Source: Streptomyces sclerotialus
GTDB taxonomy: Bacteria > Actinomycetota > Actinomycetes > Streptomycetales > Streptomycetaceae
Assembly (NCBI RefSeq): GCF_040907265.1
Contig: NZ_JBFOHP010000002.1
Coordinates: 7,254,001-7,318,000 of the forward strand
DNA length: 64,000 nucleotides
Direction: 5' to 3'
Both the position numbers and the translations under genes were made by a program. Each line of letters begins with the position of its first letter. Position 1 is the first letter of the stretch. The notes below the pieces were generated by a model. That model saw only the letters and a program-made list of their open reading frames with translations. It was not told the origin of the DNA and did no database searches. Positions 57,835 to 64,000 of the stretch are shown one piece after another.

Positions 57835-59058
57835 TCACCACGTGACCCAGAGTTCCTGCAGGCCACCGGCCGCGACGCCCTCGCGCTGGCGCAGTTGCTC
57901 CGGGGTGTCCCGCAGCCGCAGGCCGGGCAGCCGCCGCGCGAAGGTCTCCAGCACGACCTTCAGTTCCACCCGGGCCAGCGTCTGGCCGACGCAGAAGTGC
58001 GGGCCGGCACCGAAGGTGACGTGCTGGCTGTTGTTCTCGCGGCGCGGGTCGAAGCGGTCGGGCTCGGGGAACTTGCGTGCGTCCCGGTTGGCGGCGGCCA
58101 GGCTGACGAGCAGGCTGCTGCCCGAGCTGACCGGCTCCCCGCCGACCTCGATGTCCTCGGTGATGAAGCGCGGGATGCCCACACCCGCGAGCGGGTCCAT
58201 CCGCAGGGACTCCTCCACGGTGCCCGTGACCAGCTCCGGGTCGGCGACCACGGCCTCGTAGCGCTCCCGCTCGGACAGCAGCAGTGCCGTCATCTTCAGG
58301 ATCATGTTCGAGGTGGTCTCGTGCCCCGCCAGCAACAGGCCGCGCGCGGTGGAGACCAGCTCCTCGTTGCTGAGCCGCCCGTCCTGGCTGTCGGAGATCT
58401 GGGTCAGCTCACTGAGCAGGTCGTCACCGGGGTGCGCGCGCTTCTGCTCGACCAGCTCCGACGCGTAGTCGTGGAACGCCTGCTGCGCCGCGTCGACCTC
58501 CTCCTGCGAGTACTTGGTCAGGGTCAGCGCCACCTCGGACCAGTAGGCGAACTTGTCCTGGTCCTCGCTCGGCGCGCCCAGCAGCGCGCAGATGACCCGG
58601 ACGGGCAGCGGCAGCGCCAGCTCCTCGCGGAGGTCGGCCGGCGAACCCTTGGCGATCATGGCGTCGATCAGCTCGTCCGCCATCTCCTGGACGCGGGGGC
58701 GCCACGCCTCCATCTTCTTCACGGTGAACGCCCGGCTGAGCAGCCGTCGCCACCGCTGGTGCCCCGGGCCCTCCTGGATGTCCGCGGTGCCTTCGGTGGT
58801 CCGGCTGAACAGCCCGCCGTCCTCGGTGTTCGACAGGCGGGCCGCGCCCTTGCGGGACAGGTCGCGGCTGAACCGCGGGTCGGCGAGCAGGGTGCGTACC
58901 TCGTCGTACCCGGTCAGCAGGCCCACGACGTCCCCGCTCGGCATCCGGACGTGGGTGACCGGGCACTTCGCCCGGCTCTCGGCCCACTCGCGCGGCGGCT
59001 CCAGTACGTGCGGCTGATCGAACGGGTAGTCAGGAATCGGTGTGGCCTCGTCGGTCAT
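57835..59058 (-). CDS. Cytochrome P450
   Basis: A 407-aa bacterial class-I P450. Motifs: I-helix LLLAGHETTSNM with the oxygen-activating Glu-Thr, EESLR in the K helix, DRFDPRREN, and heme loop FGAGPHFCVGQTLAR with Cys356 as iron ligand. It resembles the CYP107/CYP105 range of Streptomyces enzymes. The gene starts at ATG with GGAGGAGCCCCCCC upstream and leads a P450-ferredoxin-TetR operon. Substrate unknown; no biosynthetic cluster surrounds it, so detoxification or catabolism is as likely as antibiotic tailoring. Confidence 0.94.
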   Translation of the reverse strand: MTDEATPIPDYPFDQPHVLEPPREWAESRAKCPVTHVRMPSGDVVGLLTGYDEVRTLLADPRFSRDLSRKGAARLSNTEDGGLFSRTTEGTADIQEGPGHQRWRRLLSRAFTVKKMEAWRPRVQEMADELIDAMIAKGSPADLREELALPLPVRVICALLGAPSEDQDKFAYWSEVALTLTKYSQEEVDAAQQAFHDYASELVEQKRAHPGDDLLSELTQISDSQDGRLSNEELVSTARGLLLAGHETTSNMILKMTALLLSERERYEAVVADPELVTGTVEESLRMDPLAGVGIPRFITEDIEVGGEPVSSGSSLLVSLAAANRDARKFPEPDRFDPRRENNSQHVTFGAGPHFCVGQTLARVELKVVLETFARRLPGLRLRDTPEQLRQREGVAAGGLQELWVTW

Positions 59059-59094
59059 GGGGGGGCTCCTCCGGGCGTCGGCTTCCCGATCACC

Positions 59095-59118
59095 GTAAGA
59101 CGCGTGTCTTACTAAGAC
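59095..59118. promoter_or_regulatory. Overlapping TetR-type palindromes upstream of the P450
   Basis: GTAAGAC-GCGT-GTCTTAC (59095-59112) is a perfect inverted repeat, and its right arm forms a second one, GTCTTA-C-TAAGAC (59106-59118). It sits 36 bp upstream of the P450 start, a natural site for the TetR protein encoded in the same operon. Confidence 0.75.
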
Positions 59119-59169
59119 AATCGCCTTAAGTTGATTGGCCGATATTGCATCCCGCGTCGCGGATCACGA

Positions 59170-59185
59170 ACTGGTACAGACCTTG
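59170..59185 (+). promoter_or_regulatory. DasR-like site (dre) upstream of sugar ABC operon
   Basis: ACTGGTACAGACCTTG agrees with the dre pattern ACTGGTCTAGACCAGT at 11 of 16 positions, including ACTGGT and AGACC. Control by DasR would fit an operon for amino-sugar uptake. The match is partial. Confidence 0.5.
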
Positions 59186-59277
59186 TCCGCGCCTCTGGGC
59201 GGCCATATGCTCCACGCCAGTTGTGCAGAGCGAAACGTTCATTGCGTATATTGCAACGCTCGATCGTAGGGGTATCG

Positions 59278-60582
59278 ATGAAGCCGTTCGCCCGAATAGC
59301 CGCTCCGCTGGCCGCACTTGCCCTCGCGGGTCTCACCGCGACCGCCTGCGCACCCCAGACCTCGGGGAGCGGCGCACCGGAGGACGAGAAGAGCGGGACG
59401 CTCCGCGTGTGGCTGTTCCGCGAGGTCGGCAACAAGCCCAAGGAGAAGGTCGTCGACGCGGCCGTCGCCGACTTCGAGAAGCGGCACAAGGGGACCGACG
59501 TGGAGGTCGAGTACATCCCCGTCGACACCCGCGCCCAGCGGATCAAGGCCGCCTTCAACGACCCGGAGAGCGCGCCGGACCTCATCGAGTACGGCAACAC
59601 CGACACCGCCGGGTACGTCAGGGACGGCGGCCTCGCCGACGTCAGCGCCGAGTACGCCGCGTGGGACGAGGCCGAGGACACCGACCCCACCGCCAAGCAG
59701 TCCGTGACCGTCGGCGGCAAGGTCTACGGGGCGCCGTTCTTCGTGGGGGTCCGCGCGCTGTACTACCGCACCGACGTCCTGAAGGACCTGGGCATCGCCC
59801 CGCCCGGGTCCCAGGCGGAGCTGATCTCCGCCGCGAAGAAGGTCCACCAGGCCAGACCCGATCTCTACGGCCTCGCGGTCGGCGGCGCCTACACCTACGG
59901 CGCCCTGCCCTTCCTCTGGGCCAACGGCGGCGAACTCGCGGTGAAGAGCGGCGGCACCTACAAGTCCGCCGTCAACACCCCGGAGGCCCGCAAGGGGATC
60001 AAGGCGTACGCCTCGCTCTTCGGCGACGCCAACTGCCCGGCAGAGAAGTGCGCCTCCATGGGCGGCAACGCCACCGTCACCGCCTTCACCTCCGGCAAGG
60101 CGGCCATGGCGATAGGCGGCGATTTCAGCCACGCCGCCGTCGAGGCGAGCAAGGCCAAGGGCAAGTACGCGGTCGTACCCCTGCCCGGCGTGAAGAAGGG
60201 ATCGATCGCCCCGGCCTTCGCGGGCGGCAACAACATCGGCGTACTGAAGAGCACGTCGCACCGCACCCTCGCGGTCGACCTGATGAAGTCGCTGGCCGGG
60301 AAGGAGTCCCAGCGCCGGCTGTTCGACGCCATGGGCTTCCTGCCGACCTACACCGACGTGCTCGACGAGGCCGCGGAGAAGGAGCCGTTCGTCGAACCGT
60401 TCGTGAAGACCCTGCACGCGGGTGCCAAGTCCGTGCCCGCCTCGCCCGCCTGGGGTCAGATCGACGCCTCGCTGATCCTCCCCACCATGTTCCAGGAGAT
60501 CGTCAGCGGCCGTAAGGGAGTGGACCGGGCGTCGGACGACGCGGCCGGCAAGATGGACGCCGCCTTCGCCGAAGCACAGTGA
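59278..60582 (+). CDS. Sugar ABC transporter substrate-binding lipoprotein
   Basis: A 434-aa extracellular solute-binding protein with a lipoprotein signal (LAALALAGLTATACAP, Cys24). The mature part has the family-1 layout (LRVWLFREVGNKPKEKVVDA, DLIEYGNTDTAGYV, GAPFFVGVRALYYRTDVL, AMAIGGDFSHAAV, FAGGNNIGVLKSTSH). It captures an oligosaccharide outside the cell for the two permeases that follow. ATG with TAGGGG upstream. The GH20 gene at the end of the operon suggests chitobiose or another N-acetylglucosamine-containing sugar, as for das-type operons. No ATPase gene is present, as usual in Streptomyces, where MsiK serves several systems. Confidence 0.92.
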   Translation: MKPFARIAAPLAALALAGLTATACAPQTSGSGAPEDEKSGTLRVWLFREVGNKPKEKVVDAAVADFEKRHKGTDVEVEYIPVDTRAQRIKAAFNDPESAPDLIEYGNTDTAGYVRDGGLADVSAEYAAWDEAEDTDPTAKQSVTVGGKVYGAPFFVGVRALYYRTDVLKDLGIAPPGSQAELISAAKKVHQARPDLYGLAVGGAYTYGALPFLWANGGELAVKSGGTYKSAVNTPEARKGIKAYASLFGDANCPAEKCASMGGNATVTAFTSGKAAMAIGGDFSHAAVEASKAKGKYAVVPLPGVKKGSIAPAFAGGNNIGVLKSTSHRTLAVDLMKSLAGKESQRRLFDAMGFLPTYTDVLDEAAEKEPFVEPFVKTLHAGAKSVPASPAWGQIDASLILPTMFQEIVSGRKGVDRASDDAAGKMDAAFAEAQ

Positions 60583-61481
60583 GGGCCGCACCGTTGACGA
60601 CCCTGCGCCGCCCCGGCTGGACGCCCTGGCTCTACCTGCTGCCCGCGCTCGTCGTACTCGGCGGCCTGCTCGTCTACCCGATCTACCAGCTCGGCCTGAT
60701 CTCGTTCCTGGAGTACACCCAGGCCCAGGTCAGCGGCGGGGAGCCGACCTCGTTCCAGGGGTTCGGCAATTATGCGGCGCTCTTCTCGGACGGCGAGTTC
60801 TGGCGGGTGCTCCTCGCCACCGTCCTTTTCGCCACCGCCTGCGTGCTCTCCACACTGCTCGTCGGCTGCGCCCTCGCCGTCCTGCTGACCCGGGTCCGCG
60901 CGCTGCCCCGGCTCGTCCTGATGCTCGCCGCGCTCGGCGCCTGGGCCACCCCCGCCATCACCGGCTCCACCGTCTGGGTCTTCCTCTTCGACCCCGACTT
61001 CGGCCCCGTCAACAAGGTGCTGGGGCTCGGCGACTTCTCCTGGACGTACGGGCGCTACAGCGCGTTCGCCCTCGTCCTCTTCGAAGTCGTGTGGTGCTCC
61101 TTCCCGTTCGTGATGGTGACCGTCTACGCCGGAATCCGTGCCATTCCCGCCGAAGTCCTGGAGGCGGCCGCACTCGACGGTGCCTCGCAGTGGCGCACCT
61201 GGCGCTCGGTGACGGCACCGATGCTGCGGCCGATCCTGCTGGTCGTCACCATCCAGTCGGTCATCTGGGACTTCAAGATCTTCACCCAGATCTACGTGAT
61301 GACCGGCGGTGGCGGCGTCGCCCGGCAGAACCTCGTGCTCAACGTGTACGCGTACCAGAAGGCGTTCGCCTCCTCGCAGTACAGCCTCGGCTCGGCGATC
61401 GGCGTGGTGATGCTGCTGATCCTGCTGGCCGTCACGCTGGTCCACCTGCGCACGGTGCGGCGCCAAGGGGAGGAACTGTGA
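60579..61481 (+). CDS. Sugar ABC transporter permease 1
   Basis: A 300-aa inner-membrane protein with six hydrophobic segments (LYLLPALVVLGGLLVYPIY is the first) and the EAA loop EVLEAAALDGASQWRTWRSV that contacts the ATPase. MalF-like. Its GTG overlaps the stop of the binding-protein gene (GTGA), so the two are coupled. Confidence 0.93.
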   Translation: MRAAPLTTLRRPGWTPWLYLLPALVVLGGLLVYPIYQLGLISFLEYTQAQVSGGEPTSFQGFGNYAALFSDGEFWRVLLATVLFATACVLSTLLVGCALAVLLTRVRALPRLVLMLAALGAWATPAITGSTVWVFLFDPDFGPVNKVLGLGDFSWTYGRYSAFALVLFEVVWCSFPFVMVTVYAGIRAIPAEVLEAAALDGASQWRTWRSVTAPMLRPILLVVTIQSVIWDFKIFTQIYVMTGGGGVARQNLVLNVYAYQKAFASSQYSLGSAIGVVMLLILLAVTLVHLRTVRRQGEEL

Positions 61482-62326
61482 GCCTGCTCGGCACGATCCG
61501 CTTCCGGCGCCCCGGACGGCTGGCCGCCGAGGCCGCCGCTCTCGTCATCGCGGCCCTCGTCGCCTTCCCGCTGTACTGGATGGTCCTCTCGGCCTTCAAA
61601 CCGGCCGGCGAGATCCAGTCCACCGAGCCGCGCCCCTGGACCCTCACCCCGTCCCTCGACGCCTTCCGCCGCGTCTTCCAGCAGGAGGACTTCGGCCGCT
61701 ACTTCCTCAACAGCCTGATCGTCGCCGGCACGGTCGTCGTGGCCTCCGCGCTGATCGCCTTCCTGGCCGCCGTCGCGGTCACCCGCTTCCGGTTCCGGTT
61801 CCGCACCACCCTCCTGATCATGTTCCTGGTGGCACAGATGGTGCCGGTGGAGGCGCTGACCATCCCGCTGTTCTTCCTCATGCGCGACTTCGGCCAGCTC
61901 AACACCCTCGGCTCGCTGATCCTGCCGCACCTCGCCTTCTCCCTGCCGTTCGCCATCTGGATGCTGCGCGGCTTCGTCAAGGCGGTACCCGAGGCCCTGG
62001 AGGAGCAGGCCGCCGTCGACGGTGCGAGCCGCGCCCGCTTCCTGTGGCGCATCCTCTTCCCGCTGGTCTTCCCCGGCCTGGCCGCGACCAGCGTCTTCTC
62101 CTTCATCTCCACCTGGAACGACTTCCTGTTCGCCAAGTCCTTCCTCATCAGCGACGTCTCGCAGTCCACCCTGCCGCTGGCCCTGCTGGTCTTCTTCAAG
62201 CCCGATGAGAACGACTGGGGAGGGATCATGGCCGCCTCCACGGTGATGACCGTCCCCGTCCTGGTCTTCTTCGTACTCGTACAGCGCCGTCTGGTCTCCG
62301 GGCTCGGCGGCGCGGTCAAGGACTGA
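61478..62326 (+). CDS. Sugar ABC transporter permease 2
   Basis: A 282-aa MalG-like permease with six hydrophobic segments and the EAA loop EALEEQAAVDGASRARFLWR. Other family marks are FPLYWMVLSAFKPAGEI and TWNDFLFAKSF. GTG overlaps the preceding stop (GTGA) and has AAGGGGAGG upstream. Its own stop codon lies in the first unit of an 18-bp tandem duplication that also carries the start of the next gene. Confidence 0.93.
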   Translation: MSLLGTIRFRRPGRLAAEAAALVIAALVAFPLYWMVLSAFKPAGEIQSTEPRPWTLTPSLDAFRRVFQQEDFGRYFLNSLIVAGTVVVASALIAFLAAVAVTRFRFRFRTTLLIMFLVAQMVPVEALTIPLFFLMRDFGQLNTLGSLILPHLAFSLPFAIWMLRGFVKAVPEALEEQAAVDGASRARFLWRILFPLVFPGLAATSVFSFISTWNDFLFAKSFLISDVSQSTLPLALLVFFKPDENDWGGIMAASTVMTVPVLVFFVLVQRRLVSGLGGAVKD

Positions 62327-62359
62327 TGCCGTGAACACCGTTGATGCCGTGCACACCGC
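62324..62359 (+). repeat. 18-bp tandem duplication across a stop/start junction
   Basis: TGATGCCGTGAACACCGT (62324-62341) is followed by TGATGCCGTGCACACCGC (62342-62359). The first copy holds the permease stop TGA and the GTG at 62331; the second offers a second in-frame GTG at 62349 as an alternative start for the GH20 gene. Confidence 0.92.
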
Positions 62360-63980
62360 ACTCGTCCCCGCCCCGGCGCACATGACGGCCGCTCCCGGCG
62401 GCGGCTGCGTCCTGGACGCGTCCACCGCGCTCGCGGCGGCGCCCGGCACCGCCACCACCGAACGGTGGCTGCGCTCCACCGTCGGCGCCGCGCTCGGACT
62501 GCCCCTGCCGCCCGGCCGTGCCGACGCACCCGGGACGATCACCCTCGCCGTCGACCCCGCACTGGAGCCGGAGCACTACCGGCTCGACACCGCCGGCGAC
62601 GCCGTGCGCCTCACCGGCGGCGGACCGGCCGGTGTCTTCTGGGGCGCCCAGACCCTGCGCCAATTGCTCGGCGCCGACGCGTTCCGCCGCGCCCCCGTGA
62701 GGCCCCGGGAGCGCCGGCCGCTGCCCGCCGTACGGATCGAGGACGGCCCCCGGTTCGGCTGGCGCGGCATGATGCTCGACGTGGCCCGGCACTTCCTGCC
62801 CAAGGACGACGTCCTGCGCCAGCTCGACCTGCTCGCCGCACACAAACTGAACGTCTTCCACTTCCACCTCACCGACGACCAGGGCTGGCGCCTCGAGATC
62901 AAGCGCCACCCGCGCCTCACCGAGGTCGGTTCCTGGCGCGCCCGTACCAAGTGGGGCCACCGCGCCTCGGAGCTGTGGGACGAGACCCCGTACGGCGGCC
63001 ACTACACCCAGGACGACATCCGGGAGATCGTCGCGTACGCCGCCGAACGGCACATCCGCATCGTCCCGGAGATCGACGTACCCGGCCACTCACAGGCCGC
63101 CATCAGCGCCTACCCGCAGCTCGGCAACGCCGACGTCGTCGACACAACGGCCCTGGAGGTGTGGGACAGCTGGGGCGTCAGCCCGCACATCCTCGCGCCC
63201 ACCGACACCACCCTGCGCTTCTACGAAGGGGTGCTGGAGGAGGTGCTCGACCTCTTCCCGGCCGAGGTCTCGCCGTTCGTGCACCTCGGCGGGGACGAAT
63301 GCCCGAAGGACCAGTGGCGGCGGTCCCCGGCCGCGCAGGCCCGGATCACCGAACTGGGACTCGCCGGCGAGGACGAGCTCCAGTCCTGGTTCATCCGCCA
63401 CTTCGACGACTGGCTGACCGCCCGCGGCCGCCGGCTCATCGGCTGGGACGAGATCCTGGAAGGCGGCCTCCCCGGCGGCGCCGCGGTCTCCTCCTGGCGC
63501 GGTTACGCGGGCGGCATCGCCGCGGCCGAGGCCGGGCACGACGTCGTGATGTGCCCGGAGCAGCAGGTCTACCTGGACCACCGCCAGCACGGTGGCCCGG
63601 ACGAGCCGATGCCCATCGGGTACGTCCGCACCCTGGAGGACGTCTACCGGTTCGAACCCGTACCGCCGGGCCTTTCCCCCGAGGCGGCCCGCCACGTCCT
63701 CGGCACCCAGGCCAACGTCTGGACCGAGGTCATGCAGAACCGCGCCCGCGTCGACTACCAGGTCTTCCCCCGGCTCGCCGCGTTCGCCGAGGTCGCCTGG
63801 TCCCCGCTGCCGGCCCCGGCCGCACGCGACTACCCGGGCTTCGAGGCGCGGATGACCGCCCACTACGCCCGCCTGGACGCCCTCGGCGTCGACTACCGCC
63901 CGCCCGGCGGTCCGCTGCCCCGGCAGCGCCGCCCCGGTGTGCCCGGCCGCCCGATCGACGGAGCGCCACCGCGGAAGTGA
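62331..63980 (+). CDS. Cytoplasmic beta-N-acetylhexosaminidase (GH20)
   Basis: A 549-aa enzyme with the N-terminal GH20b-like domain (residues about 10-130) and the catalytic barrel. Barrel motifs: GWRGMMLDVARHFLP, NVFHFHLTDDQGWRLEIK, PEIDVPGHSQAAI, and HLGGDECPK with Asp322-Glu323 as the catalytic pair for substrate-assisted cleavage. There is no signal peptide, so it should act inside the cell on sugars brought in by the operon's transporter, releasing N-acetylglucosamine. Start GTG 62331 (AAGGA upstream) or GTG 62349. Last gene of the operon in view. The transporter-plus-hexosaminidase order resembles das-type chitobiose operons. Confidence 0.93.
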   Translation: MNTVDAVHTALVPAPAHMTAAPGGGCVLDASTALAAAPGTATTERWLRSTVGAALGLPLPPGRADAPGTITLAVDPALEPEHYRLDTAGDAVRLTGGGPAGVFWGAQTLRQLLGADAFRRAPVRPRERRPLPAVRIEDGPRFGWRGMMLDVARHFLPKDDVLRQLDLLAAHKLNVFHFHLTDDQGWRLEIKRHPRLTEVGSWRARTKWGHRASELWDETPYGGHYTQDDIREIVAYAAERHIRIVPEIDVPGHSQAAISAYPQLGNADVVDTTALEVWDSWGVSPHILAPTDTTLRFYEGVLEEVLDLFPAEVSPFVHLGGDECPKDQWRRSPAAQARITELGLAGEDELQSWFIRHFDDWLTARGRRLIGWDEILEGGLPGGAAVSSWRGYAGGIAAAEAGHDVVMCPEQQVYLDHRQHGGPDEPMPIGYVRTLEDVYRFEPVPPGLSPEAARHVLGTQANVWTEVMQNRARVDYQVFPRLAAFAEVAWSPLPAPAARDYPGFEARMTAHYARLDALGVDYRPPGGPLPRQRRPGVPGRPIDGAPPRK

Positions 63981-64000
63981 CACGCCCTTGAGGACGTGGC

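Overview
The window reads as a chromosomal stretch of a Streptomyces or very close relative. GC is very high throughout, GTG and TTG starts are common, there is a conservon-type GTPase and roadblock protein, Streptomyces-type -10 boxes, DmdR/IdeR-type iron boxes, a DasR-like site, many secreted or TAT-exported glycoside hydrolases, and P450/ferredoxin pairs. All calls come from reading the sequence and from memory of protein families; no database was searched.

Left part (1-32.2 kb), mostly ordinary chromosome: end of a conservon GTPase, an F420-type PPOX protein, a roadblock protein, a hypothetical regulator-like protein, TesB thioesterase, a large DEAD-box helicase, a membrane metal-dependent hydrolase, a heterodimeric ABC exporter whose two halves carry complementary defective ATPase motifs, an L,D-transpeptidase, a DctA/GltP-type symporter with a repeat tail, a GH109-type TAT enzyme, alpha-amylase, a D-lactate/2-hydroxyacid dehydrogenase (FAD plus Fe-S), a MarR/ABC exporter pair, a broken ATPase gene, a TAT-exported GH2 beta-galactosidase, and lutABC with a divergent MFS permease.

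Middle (32.2-40.7 kb), a gene graveyard between two copies of that MFS gene: a frameshifted IS3-type orfA, a truncated GAF/PAS protein, a decayed LuxR regulator, a decayed FUSC gene, a frameshifted IS630 transposase and the second MFS copy with two clean in-frame deletions. Two intact units sit inside it: an alpha/beta hydrolase with a divergent TetR gene and a strong palindromic operator, and a dienelactone-hydrolase-like gene.

Right part (40.7-64 kb): a xylan-degradation group (GH62 arabinofuranosidase, TAT alpha/beta hydrolase, GH10 xylanase), small unknown proteins, phosphomannose isomerase, an acyltransferase, a phytanoyl-CoA-dioxygenase-like protein, Asp23, an intact FUSC protein and a frameshifted LacI regulator. 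Next is an iron-box-controlled group at 53.8-56.9 kb made only of domain-sized or excised relatives of siderophore and nucleotide-sugar genes: a lone EntF-type condensation domain, a lone Fes N-terminal domain, and an overlapping pair of RmlB/RmlD-like proteins lacking their catalytic segments. It is the most unusual thing here. The window ends with a P450-ferredoxin-TetR operon and a das-like sugar ABC operon ending in a GH20 hexosaminidase.

A second theme is short tandem duplication. At least eight loci carry 14-25 bp tandem repeats, some inside genes (the ABC ATPase domain, the symporter tail) and several starting at or overlapping a stop codon.
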